From Punica granatum (Eukaryota > Streptophyta > Magnoliopsida > Myrtales > Lythraceae), in contig NC_045130.1 in the NCBI RefSeq assembly GCF_007655135.1, forward strand, positions 33,600,605 through 33,664,604: a stretch of DNA of 64,000 nucleotides, given 5' to 3'. Numbering within the stretch: the stretch's first letter is position 1; every line of letters starts with the position of its first letter. A model generated the notes under the pieces. That model was not told the origin of the DNA and did not search any database. It saw only the letters and a list, made by a program, of their open reading frames with translations. The translations under genes and the position numbers were made by a program. Shown here in pieces: positions 51,235-61,684 of this stretch.

Positions 51235-51856
51235 CCGTCAGTTCATGATTGATCGTTCTTTCAGATGCTTAGAAAATTTAATTCTAAATCAGAGATTCGC
51301 GATATTTGTTCATTTTTACATTAAAATTTCGTAAGTACATTCTCTCCAATCCATGTATGTAGAATATCGAGAATACATTTTCTACATTCAATGTAAGAGG
51401 GATATCGACAAGTTTTCTCAATTACTAAATTGAACCCCTCGAGATATGTGATTTTTATTTTCCAAATTCAATGTTTCAGCATCCCATAAATAGAATATTT
51501 GAAAATTCATTTTACGCATCATCTTTTGATTCAATATATTTTTTCCAACACCCTTCTTTACAAGACGATATTTATCAATCTTCGCATATATACAAAAATA
51601 TATACTACGTGATTGCTAGGGGCAGCCCAAGGGAAATTGGGGTCTAAAGCGAAAACGTAAGAATGGACCTTTTATTTATTTAGACAGATTAATATAAACT
51701 TTTATGAAATTTTTATTATTTAACTTTTTGAGATCTAAAATTACTTTTTCCTCTAAGTAAGATGAAAAATTACTAATTAAATAATTATAATCAAATTGTC
51801 TAACTTTTTTATGCCCATAACAATTTAGAAAATTAGAGTGAAAAACTAAAGGAACA
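51181..51856 (+). repeat. Direct duplication, copy A
   Basis: Aligns colinearly with 52404-53105: AAATCCGCC.GAATTG.AGTTCC, CCAACCAAACGTCCCGTCAG, AGAATATCGAGAATACATTTT and ACAATTTAGAAAATTAGAGTG. It lacks a ~30-bp stretch present in copy B at about 52835-52864. It contains the right end of the MITE-like element at 50338 and a partial left end of the hAT-like element. Confidence 0.85.
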
Positions 51857-52276
51857 ACGCTACTCTCGGGCGACATTGTTGGGGTCAATGTACCCCGCTT
51901 ATGCTTATTGTTTATTTTCTTTCCTTTTTTTAGGTTGCTGAGATTCAGCACTGAAAATAAAACCCTCTTAGAATCCACTCAGTCAATATCCATGTGCTAT
52001 GTGGCACCATCCAGTGCCACGCTCGCAAATTCTATTAATTTCAACTGATAAATTGCCATACGTAATAACAAATCGAAAGCTGGTCTATTTCCATATAAAA
52101 GAAAACAGCTCGTACAAAAATAGAAAAAGTGCAGAGTTCGTTTTTTTTATTCCCCCTTTTAGTTTTCATGATTATTTGGCAAATTTAGAATTTATTACCT
52201 TCTAACTTGTTCGTAGTGTGAACCTTTATTATTTCATCCATCGGTTGAATTAAATTAAATTCGAGAGTAGTGAAAT

Positions 52277-52345
52277 CACTGGGTTCATATTCATCTGAGG
52301 ATGGAGCAGAGCAAGCAATGGAGCTATATCGTTCTTCAAGCTCAA
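52277..52345 (+). pseudogene. O-methyltransferase remnant, N-terminal codons only
   Basis: GGGTTCATATTCATCTGAGG, then GATGGAGCAGAGCAAGCAATGGAG and TTCTTCAAGCTCAAAACTCC match the start of the OMT pseudogene at 26676 (reading GS.SS.DGAE.AM...LQAQ), but its ATG is changed. Only about 70 bp can be aligned before the similarity ends. It marks a third OMT unit lost from the cluster. Confidence 0.7.
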
Positions 52346-52403
52346 AACTCCACGGGATAATGTACCAATTAATTAAGTGGTGAGAGGGAATATGGTGTGT
52401 TAC

Positions 52404-53105
52404 AAATCCGCCTAGAATTGCAGTTCCGTTCCTGGCGTATTCCCCTAACCAAACGTCCCGTCAGTTCATGACTAATTGTTCTTTTGGCTAGTTGAAAATT
52501 TTAATTCTAAATCAAAAATTCATGATATTTGTCCATTTTTACATTAATATTTCGTAAGTACATTGTCTCTAATCCATGTATGTAGAATATCGAGAATACA
52601 TTTTGTACATTCAATTTATGAGGTTTATTGACAAGTTTTCTCGATTACTAAATTGAATCCCTCGAGATATGTGATTTTTTCAAATTCAATGTTTCAACAT
52701 CCCATAAATAGAATATTTGAAAATTCATTTTACGCATCATCTTTCGATTTAATATATTTTTTCCAACACATTTCCTTACACGACGATATTTATCGATCTT
52801 CGCATATATACAAAAATATATACTACATGATTGCTATATCTTAGTATATATGTTATTTGAATTCAGGGGCGGCCCAAGGGAAATTGGGGCCTAAAGCGAA
52901 TCTGTAAGAATGCGCCTTTTATTTATTTAGACAGATTAATCTAAACTTTTATGAAAATTTTATTATTTAACTTTTTGAGATCCAAAATTACTTTTTCCTC
53001 TAAGCAAGATGGAAAATTCCTAATTAAATTATTATATTCAATTTTGTGTAACTTTTTATGCCCATAACAATTTAGAAAATTAGAGTGAAAAAATAAAGGA
53101 ACAAA
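52404..53105 (+). repeat. Direct duplication, copy B
   Basis: Second copy of the unit at 51181-51856, about 550 bp downstream of it. Differences are scattered substitutions plus the extra segment that holds the left target site of the hAT-like element. No gene lies inside; the ORF at 52653-52844 is chance. Confidence 0.85.
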
Positions 53106-53623
53106 ATTGGTTTTTCCAATGATATCAAAATAGTCGTTGGACTTGAATTGAAAATCAATATGGATCTTGGATGAATTAATTGAATGAATAAGCGAAAATC
53201 TGGACCAATTAGAATGAGTAAATTAATTTGGACGTACAAAATGAATAAGTTTAGTTTGCTGTTAATATTTATTAATTCGATCATTGTTGGATTGATTATT
53301 TATTTAGAAAACAACTAATTGTGTAATCTTTCCAAAACACCAATCTTAACGTTAGAGGAGTTACGAGGAAGTAATTGAGGGAGATTAAAGAAATAAATAA
53401 GCAATTATTGGAAAGTGTGAGATAAATTAGGTTGTTAGATTTATTATACGTGTTGTATGAACTATGAATGACATATTTTGTCTAAGATATTTAGGACCAT
53501 GAGTCATATATATAGGCCTTACTGGGTCAAAAATTGATGCCCTAAACAGACTAACATAAACGGCTTCGTGGTCCCGGGACCTCAAGCGAAGGCTTTACTC
53601 GCCTATAGCTTGGGCCGGCCCCG
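52864..53623. mobile_element. hAT-like non-autonomous element
   Basis: Left end CAGGGGCGGCCCAAG; complement of the right end CGGGGCCGGCCCAAG. The flanks TTTGAATT (52856-52863) and TTTGCATT (53624-53631) form an 8-bp duplication with one mismatch, the hAT size. The interior of 760 bp is AT-rich and non-coding. Confidence 0.65.
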
Positions 53624-54377
53624 TTTGCATTTTTCATAAGAGTAGAGTAACTAATTGCTTGTTAACATGATTTTATCTTCTTCGGCTCTCGCTAACAATT
53701 TACAATGTTTGTAATGTCTATTTGGTAGAATGCATAGCTTTTGTTATTGGCGTGAACATTGTGTCCCAGGTTATTTTTATAATAGCATCTTGAAATTGAG
53801 ATGCAACTGAAGCCTTGGCTAATGATGAGGTTAGAATACCAACTCTGATATGATAGGGAATAAAACCAAACTGTCTGCTTTCAATACGAAGTACGTATAG
53901 GTTTATCGACCTTGAAGATGATAGGGAAAACAACTCTGAAATTCATGTATGCAATGCGTGCTGCGGCCGATGCGTATGATAATAGACCTTTACCTGACAA
54001 TTCGGACGAAATCGACCTGCAAATCAAAATTTTCACGTGGGAGCAAATGTCCAAGAAATTATGGAAAAGATGAGCAGTGCAAAATTGAAAAGCCTCAATC
54101 GTCGGTCTTCTCTGATTCTTTCTCTCTGCCCCATATGAAAAACCATTGAAGGTGAAAGAAGCGCCAATCGATGAGTATCCAATCGACATTAACGTCGGCT
54201 CAAATGGGCCAAAGGTAGCAGCACATCGTTATTGGAATAGTCTTCATCTGTGCTAGTACATGGAATCGTCTACGACACAATCAGTTGGGAAATCAAATTT
54301 CTGTAATTTCAGTCTATTACGGCTCAAGGTGAAGTTTTTTAAGTCAAATTCCAGCCATTGAAATATTTAATAAAGAG
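53624..54377. other. No gene recognised
   Basis: Short ORFs only. A 45-codon frame at about 53930-54070 (MYAMRAAADAYDNRPLPDNSDEIDLQ...) reads like real protein but matches nothing I know; it may be an exon relic. The stretch 54077-54152 recurs in diverged form at about 54673-54760. Confidence 0.4.
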
Positions 54378-55640
54378 TTGTTGCGTTTGGTTTCGAAATA
54401 AGATTTTAAAATTATATTTTGATTTTAAAAAAAAGTGATATAAATGGGGTTCACTCTTTGACTTTGTATGAATTATTTTGTTTTGTTGTGAAAAAAAGTG
54501 ATATAAATGGGACCCACTCTTTGATTTTATATTAATTATTTTATTCTGTTATAGATATAATTAGGTTAAAGTTGTGATTTTAAAATCACATCTGCAAAAA
54601 CAAGCCATAACTTAGAATTTGTATCTTAGAATTTTCGTAACATGCACATGGATCACCTTTCTCCAACAAACCAATTCAAAATTGAAAAGTCTCAGTTGTC
54701 TTTCTCATTTCTGACTCTCGCTCTCCGCCCCCGTCCCCATAAAAACTATTGAAGAGGAAGGGGATTTTACCATGACAATTTGTCCCGATGACAAAAACGT
54801 ACAAAAAGAGGATTAGTACTTTCACATCTATACATATATAAAAGCTAGAGCGAAACATCATATGATACTACATAGGATGAATCTAGAATCTAATTGAGTG
54901 ACCCTTCGAGTCTCAACCTTTGAAATTTCAATAAATGGTACAATATTATAGTGCTACATCATTAATGAAATCTCAAAAGTCTCTTAACTTACAAAAGTCG
55001 AAACGTTAATAACTGAGGGAATTTTAACAGATCCTAGCTTATATGAAAGTTCAAAATTTTATAACCCTCGAAAGCCCATAAGTCTCCTACTCAAGATCAT
55101 ATGAATATAGTGACCATGTATCTCTCTTATTATTGATAAAGAAAGATTTTCTCTTTAAATTTTCATAATTAGGGACCTATTACCGTTAGATTGCTTCGGA
55201 TTTTTTACCTAAGGCAAAGAGAATGTGATAAATTGTGGCATTAAGGGTCTTTACCTTATTATGCCGAATGAGGGTCTATCTATGGAACCCTTATGAGTTC
55301 CATAGATAGACGTTAGGAATGACTTTTTTATTTACCAACATCATCTGTGCTAGTCATAAGTCATGGAATAGGCTACAACATTATCACTTGGAAAATCAAT
55401 TTTCCATAATTTCAATCTCCACCATTGAAATATAAGGTTGAAATTCCTTTTAGATATGGAATGACTTTTATTTACCCAATAAAAAATCTCCTATAAGCTA
55501 TGGGCTTCATCTATGCTAGTCATAAGATATGGACTAGTCCACAATATAATCACTTGGAAAATCAATATTCCATAATATCAATCACTGCGGTTGTCAGGCT
55601 AAATTTTTATAGTCTAATTACAACCATTAAAATAGCTATT
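54233..55640 (+). repeat. Degenerate tandem blocks upstream of the OMT gene
   Basis: Three diverged copies of a ~130-150 bp unit: about 54233-54365, 55338-55440 and 55498-55640. Each carries CATCT.TGCTAGT, CATGGAAT or a variant, CACTTGG or AGTTGGGAAATCAAT, ATAATTTCA and CCATTGAAATAT or a variant. MITE copy 3 lies between the first two. The phrase ATGGATCACCTTTCTCCAAC at 54649 recurs at 55878, so a larger interleaved duplication is likely. No coding function is seen. Confidence 0.55.
54378..54607. mobile_element. Tourist-like MITE, copy 3
   Basis: Starts near TTGTTGCGTTTGGTTTCG and ends ...GCAAAAACAAGCCA before TAA. It has the same body as copies 1 and 2, with GATATAAATGGGGTTCACTC and TTTGACTTTGTATGA repeated once more about 57 bp on. 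The left target triplet is not preserved. Confidence 0.75.
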
Positions 55641-55644
55641 AAAC

Positions 55645-55822
55645 TAATGTAGATCGGTCCAATTGGTTTGACGTTTGTTCCCCTTAAGTAAGGTCTCGAG
55701 TTCGAGTCTTGTGAATGGAGAAAATCCATTATGGGAGAGTTTTACCCCTTAGTGGGTCGACCCGACTTAACTGGATTAGTTATAGTCAAATTGAAGTTAT
55801 GAATTCCAAGATTTACGCCAAA
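55645..55822 (+). mobile_element. SINE retrotransposon with target duplication
   Basis: 178 bp flanked by AAAATAGCT[A/G]TTAAAC (55629-55644 and 55823-55838, 15 of 16 identical). The head holds an A-box-like phrase (near GGTTTGACG) and a clear B box (GAGTTCGAGTC at about 55693-55703), the internal RNA polymerase III promoter of tRNA-derived SINEs. The tail ends in an A run. SINEs encode nothing and use LINE enzymes to move. Confidence 0.8.
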
Positions 55823-56045
55823 AAAATAGCTGTTAAACCTTTAATTGGAAAATTTTGTATCATTGCATGTTTATATCATGGATCACCTTTCTCCAACGAT
55901 CAAGAACAATTCAATAGTCAGCAACGTACCACTGACCAATGTAATCAATATTCACGTGTTTTATGATGCCCGCTAAACTTTGCAAAATTCAAATTATTTC
56001 CTCAAACAATAACGTGTACTCACCTTACCATATCTTATCTAATAC

Positions 56046-56306
56046 GTGATCATACTTAAGCTGCCGTGGACCTCTTATGTTTATCATATATATATTTGGC
56101 TGGAGAGGAATAAGAGGATTTTTCAGCACGAGTCAACTACAGTTGCAGGGATTATTTTAAGAATTTTCGGCATGATCAAGTCGAGGATTATGAGAGTTTC
56201 TATACAAATTTATATAGAAATTTTTGTAACCCTCCATAGCCACCCCCAATTAAACAATGTAAGGAATAAGGGCTCTAAAATGCTACCATTATTTGGGTAT
56301 ACATAA
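56046..56306 (+). pseudogene. LINE fragment (zf-RVT / C-terminal region)
   Basis: The frame reads LPWTSYVYHIYIWLERNKRI, then FQHESTTVAGIILRIFGMIKSRI, the ending found downstream of the zf-RVT domain of plant LINE reverse transcriptases (VYHIWxERNxRIF). It is isolated and on the opposite strand from the LINE at 20283. There is no sign of the rest of the element. Confidence 0.7.
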
Positions 56307-56555
56307 TATAATGCCCATTGCATATATCTTGTATAGGCGAATAGCAATAAGGTAAAACTAAATTATTGTGGCGGCCATATTTTCTAACACGATTTGACGA
56401 ATGTACAATACAAATTATATATTAGAAGAAATGTACATCTATAATATTACTTTTCTCTACTCAAAGGACGAAAATAGTAAATCTTAGCCTTAAAAACATG
56501 TTTCAGCTTAAATCATAATAAATTAAAAAGAAAATTCATTACAGGAATTTGTGTT

Positions 56556-56565
56556 CTATTTATAC
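56556..56565 (+). promoter_or_regulatory. Putative TATA box of the OMT gene
   Basis: CTATTTATAC lies about 50 bp upstream of the OMT start codon; transcription would then start near 56590 with a very short 5' UTR. Confidence 0.5.
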
Positions 56566-56614
56566 CCACACGAATCAATACAGCAAGTAAAACTCGACCT
56601 TCCTGCTAGTTGCT

Positions 56615-57932
56615 ATGGAATCGACTAACGGAGAGAAGACTAGTGACTTGAGGGAATGCCAAGCACAAGTTCTTGTGTGGAACCAAACACTCAGCTACAT
56701 AAACTCCATGTCCCTAAAGTGTGCCGTCGAACTCGGCATCCCGGATGTCATCCACGATCACGGGTGTCCCATGACTCTCCCTGACTTGGTCTCTGCCTTG
56801 GGTATACCCCAGGCTAGAGCCGGGTTCCTCTGCCGCCTCATGAGGATGCTCACTCATTCCGGCTTCTTCGCTCTCCAGACTGATCAGCAACCACGTGACG
56901 ACGGAGGCGAAGAAGAGGAAAGACCGGAAGGTTACATTCTCACCCCTCTGTCGCAGCTCCTCCTGAAGGGAGACCGCTCAAACAAAAGCATGCACCCTCG
57001 TGGCCAACGTGGTGCACCCAATTATTGTACAAACATTCAATGGCCTGAGCAAGTGGTTCCACAGCGATAGCCCCGTAACTCCCTTTGAGATGCAACATGG
57101 GAGGGCATATTGGGACCACTTCGCTCGTGAACCCCACTACAACCTTATCATGAATGAATGCATGGCGAGCGACACTTCATTATTAGTGAGTGAGATCATC
57201 GACAAATGCAGGATATCTTTCGAGCTGTCCTCCTCTGTGGTGGATGTTGGGGGAGGGACGGGTCTCCTAGCCAGGAGAATTGCCGACACATTCACTCACT
57301 TGGAGGTCACCGTGCTCGACCTTCCTCATGTGGTCTGTGGCCTGGAAGGCACCAAGACATTAAAATTTTTGGCTGGAGATATGTTCGACTCTATTCCTCC
57401 TGCTGATATCATCCTACTTAAGGTATTATATTTTCTCTCTTGTTTTTCTTCTTATCGGACATGGAGAATAGACTTTTCGACATTGTGTCTTCTATGATCG
57501 TTGGCATTACGCAAACTGGACGGTCCACATGGATCCGGTCAGTGTAGCAGTTGTAGCCCATAAGGATATTATAGCCATAGCCTTGACGGTTTTTCTATCC
57601 AGCAGAAATAACTTATGTGGTTTCTGCAGTGGATACTACACGACTGGAATGATGAAGAGGGCGTGAAGATACTAAAGCGATGCAAGGATGCGATCACGAG
57701 CAATGGCAAGGATGGAGGAAAGGTGATTGTGATCGATATAGTGTTGGATGAGAAGGAGAACAAGGCTTGTAGTGAAATGGGCCTCTTGTTTGACATGATG
57801 ATGATGGCGGTTGTAACCGGGAGAGAGAGGCGCAAAAAGGAATGGGCTAAGCTCTTTCTCGATGCAGGGTTCCGCAAGTATGGAATCACACCTCTAGTTG
57901 GTCCTAGATGTCTCATTGAGGTTTATCCATAA
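56615..57932 (+). CDS. SAM-dependent O-methyltransferase (isoflavone/phenylpropanoid OMT type), one apparent frameshift
   Basis: Exon 1 is 56615-57422 and exon 2 is 57630-57932; the intron is GT-AG and sits just before the conserved WILHDW, as in this family. The N-terminal dimerisation domain covers about 20-115. The SAM-binding glycine motif VDVGGGTGLLARR is at about 208-220, a VTVLDLPHVV loop follows, and the catalytic His of LHDWNDEE is at about 273. Known role: methyl transfer from SAM to a hydroxyl of a phenolic (flavonoid, stilbene or phenylpropanoid) in the cytosol; the substrate cannot be read from sequence. One extra A in the run at 56984-56987 shifts the frame: the first frame stops at 57069 and the second carries the rest. 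Allowing for that base the length is 369 aa, normal for the family. It is either a young pseudogene or an assembly error, since everything else is intact. Confidence 0.85.
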
Positions 57933-60861
57933 ACAGGTCTAGCTATGACATCTAGGCATATGTACTTATCTAATATTTATGTTCTAAGTTTGTGCTATGT
58001 TAATTGCTATGTTTGTGGCATTTCTATTGTGCATTGAAATGAATGGGGCAATTAATACCAAATATCCTCCTTTACTAGGCAGTTTCTTCGTCATTTCATG
58101 GCCGTGACTGTCCTTCCGATTACTATACTATGAGCAATGATGTCCCCGAGCTCAATGCTCTATTCAATTAGGAATTACGAAATCCGAACCTTTCATCAAG
58201 CACTACACGCAGAACATTAAGAGATTTAGTGGAGGCAACAAATTCAACCTTTCTGCATGCAATTGTGCAAGTACATACACAAATCTCTCGAGTTCTACTG
58301 AAGCGAAATACAACCACCAGAGAGGCATCACCAAGAATTGGCACTAGCATTTGTTGAAAATCGAGCAACAAGAATAACAAGTAAACTCTACATTTCAGGT
58401 GCAGCTCCCCGGCCTCTCATGCTGGAGGAGACAAGGATGCAGCAACGTGGAGGGTTGAGTGCTGGAGCATTTTCTCTCTTTGAAGGAACAATCTGAGCAG
58501 TCAACAATAGGTAATTCTGTCAACAAAGGTTAAACCGAAAAGCTTGTTGCCTGGTCTGAGCTCTACTCCATTCCATGTGCGGGAAGTCTGCTAAAGTGAA
58601 ACCAAAATAGCAGTTCCTGAGGGAGAAGTACGATTTTGGCAGATTTATCCGTTACTTGCTCAACGAACTTTTCTCCTCTGTCCTCTGAAAATAAAGCATC
58701 TGCAAGAAAACATTGTAGGCGTGAAGTGTTATCTCCAAGTTTAGTTTCCATCACGATAAATGCGCGGAGACAATAACTTTGATCTTGTTATACTACAGCA
58801 AACATGAATTATAAGTTAATGAAACATCAAGGATAGAAGCTCAAATTTCGGGGGATATGTGTCATATTGTTAACAAGTGCAAAATTGTTCAGGACAAAAG
58901 GCAAGAACTTTCCAGTCCAGTCAAATTTAACACTTGCAGAAATTGTTCTCGATCTGATGAACTAGAAACTGCGATGTACTATCTGCATCGGAAGTCAGAA
59001 TTTGTTCCATAGGTTTGAAAAGAAGAAAACAGTGAAGCTAGTAGCCCACCACTCCCACAAGACAAAACGAAACATATATCGGGTCACTCGGTATTGAGTG
59101 AAGATGGTGATGGAATGGAAAATCTCATTTTTTAGATGTTTACGCCTTTCCAGACGACATTCTTCCATCAATATGTAATACTAAGCAAGAAAAGAGCCAG
59201 AATAATGGATTACTCCGCTGTTGCCTGCATTGTCTTGTGAAATTCATCCTGGCTGAGCATCGATAGTATGTCCTTGACCTCAATTGTCTACCATTTCCCA
59301 AGTCAACAAACTGCTCGGACGCCACTCCGAGGGGGGGAGGGAAGAGGAAAGGAATGAGACGAAAAATGCTCCTTGTTCCATCGATGATAACAGTAAACTA
59401 GCGAAAAGAACAAAAAGTATGTAGTAATCTTAGTATGCCCCTTGTTTTCAAGATATCACATTGTGGTGTCTCCAGTAAAACTGCCAAAGTCCTTAAAGCA
59501 GGACACAAAAGCTAATACATAAAAGGAACGAATACCGACTAGGCAATTAAAACCAAAAGATGGACACTGACGAGAACAAAAAAAAAAAAGGCGGATTGAG
59601 TTATGAAATGTCGGAGCTCTGGTTGTCCATTCGATTACAAGAAGGCACTCTCCGTAAAAGCGCTGAAGGCGCGGGAACGTAACAGAACGTGAAGATCTCT
59701 GTTTGAAAAGACACTAAATTGTAATAATGTGTAACCACCAAGGGTATCTTAAAAATAATGAAAAATTGAGAAACAAGCAAATGAGCTTCGCTATTTTATA
59801 AGGGTTATAGATTAAAGATATAAAAGATAGATGTCTACATTTATGTCCTTTTTTTATTCCATATACTTTTAAAATAGATATGAGTCTATTCTCCTATATT
59901 CATGTATGCTTTTCGAAAGAATTAGCTAAACTTAAATGTTATTTATAAATAAATTGTGGCAATTTTATGTATAATATAAATAGATATGGTTTATTAATAT
60001 ATCAAAAATTTTTGTTTAAAATTTTATAAAATTAATTAGACCTCTAACATATATATACACATAATTCTTGCCCTTCCATGTACAAATTATTTAAACACTA
60101 TTTTAAAATTTCGGTATACGCCTTTACCTTTAAACTTATCTTATAATATCGTTTGATTAAATTTCTCATTTCTTTTTCTTTCACATCTATATTTTCATTA
60201 AATTAAGATGCTTACGAAATTAGACTGCTCTATCTATTTTAATATAAATTACACTATTAATTTGTTAATATTTTCTCTTCAATATTACCAATATATTTTC
60301 TCACATTTCGATTATATAACAATGTTATTTTTAGTATCGCGCGGGCCCTTCTTAGCAGAAAAACTAAAACCCATGTCACATCTTTCCAATATCATTACTT
60401 TAACACACCAAAACATCACCCGTGGGACGCGCCAATGTATGGTTCTAGAGTAATGACTATAACAAGCTGTCATTAATTGGGCATCGACCTTAATTGGGAT
60501 GCCTCTGGCTCGCTTCAAGCCAGCCACCACCGCCCACTTCTCATTATCCAAAATGCTGTCATTATTCAGGCAAGCGGCCAATTTCTCTTAAAAAGAAGAA
60601 CAAATGGTCATTAATTATTTAAGTGTTATTAATCTTTTATAAGTATGTTATTTTTCTTTTATGTTAAAAAGGAAAGCCCATAAATTTAATACAATAAAAT
60701 AAAAATCCTAATAATTAATATAGAGCAACGAGTAGTCCCATGCCACGAGTATTGAATCATTAACCTTTTAGTTGATAGGGGAGAGCGTGCGTCATTACGT
60801 CACACTCTTTTTTGAATTTCATATTTATGTCACAATTTTCGAGCAATACACGGGTTAACAC
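57933..60861. other. Intergenic, with OMT 3' UTR and an unassigned transcribed-looking segment
   Basis: 57933 to about 58060 is probably the OMT 3' UTR. From about 58140 to 59700 base composition is more balanced and the minus strand shows splice-like signals, but I could chain only one plausible exon (59210-59287, listed separately). 59760-60480 is very AT-rich. 60690-60812 is a dispersed repeat also present at 7428-7545. Confidence 0.4.
59210..59287 (-). other. Possible terminal exon of an unidentified gene
   Basis: On the minus strand, after a polypyrimidine tract (near 59325-59350) and the acceptor GGTAG, a phase-0 segment of 25 codons reads TIEVKDILSMLSQDEFHKTM, then QATAE and stop. It looks like a real protein C-terminus, and the ~1 kb downstream resembles a spliced 3' UTR. 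I found no convincing upstream exon; a nearby frame ending CFKDFGSFTGDTTM (about 59459-59510) does not join to it. A gene relic is as likely as a live gene. Confidence 0.25.
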
Positions 60862-61138
60862 CTACTATGCAACTGGGATGACGAAGAGAGCATCAAGATA
60901 CTAAAGCGATGCAAGGAGGCAATCATGCACGACGAGGTGGCAAGGATGGACGAAATGTAACTGTTATAGAAATAGTGTTGGAGGACCAGAAGGAAGTCGA
61001 CGGGTGGAGTAATATGGAGCTCTTCCGCTGACATATTCTTGATGGTGGCTGTGACCGGGAAAGAGAGGAGCGAAAAGGAGCAAATACGGGATAACACCTC
61101 TAGTCGGCCCGAGATATCTCGTTGAGATTTATCCATGA
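60862..61138 (+). pseudogene. O-methyltransferase remnant, exon 2 only
   Basis: Parallel to 57633-57932: the first codons are changed (CTATGCAACTGG for CTACACGACTGG, so the catalytic His is lost). DEESIKILKRCKEAI then follows, and after frame changes EIVLEDQKEV, MVAVTGKERSEKE and YGITPLVGPRYLVEIYP with a stop. Deletions remove part of the middle. No exon 1 is visible upstream, so it is a decayed member of the OMT cluster. Confidence 0.85.
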
Positions 61139-61167
61139 ACATGTCTTATTGATGGCCTCTCACACTG

Positions 61168-61330
61168 AGGGCCCGTTTGGTTGGGCGGAACAGCAATCCT
61201 AATACGGCCCAATTCCGCCCGAAATCAATAGCACGCGTTTGGTTGCACTTTGGGCCCGGATTTGCAATTCTAACTCCCCTCCAATACCCGGATTTGTCAT
61301 TCTTCTTGATTTGGCCGGATTCGCAAATCG
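61168..61330. mobile_element. MITE fragment (GGGCCCGTTTGGTT end)
   Basis: GGGCCCGTTTGGTTGGGCGG is the terminal inverted repeat typical of plant MITEs. An inverted partner is not found before the Copia relic begins, so only one end is present. The short ORFs here are chance. Confidence 0.45.
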
Positions 61331-61684
61331 GGCTGGACCAGAATGGGTTAAATATTGAATACCCAGGTCAAGGAAATTGATTTTCATGAGACTTTTACAC
61401 CAGTGGCCAAGTTGGTAACTGTACGATGTCTATTGACAATAGCAGTGACAAAGGGGTGGATCATTCACCAAATGGACGTGAATAATGTATTTCTACATGG
61501 AGACTTGGAAGAGGAAGTATACATGGAATTGCCTCCGGGTTTCTCTATATCGAAGGGCAGCAATGTTTGCTGGCTTTGCAAATCTTTATATGGACTTCAT
61601 CAGGCCTCAAGGAATTGGTTCTCAAAGTTCGCCGATACTCTTTGACGGTATGGTTTCACTCAATCAGGTGCAGATCATTCACTC

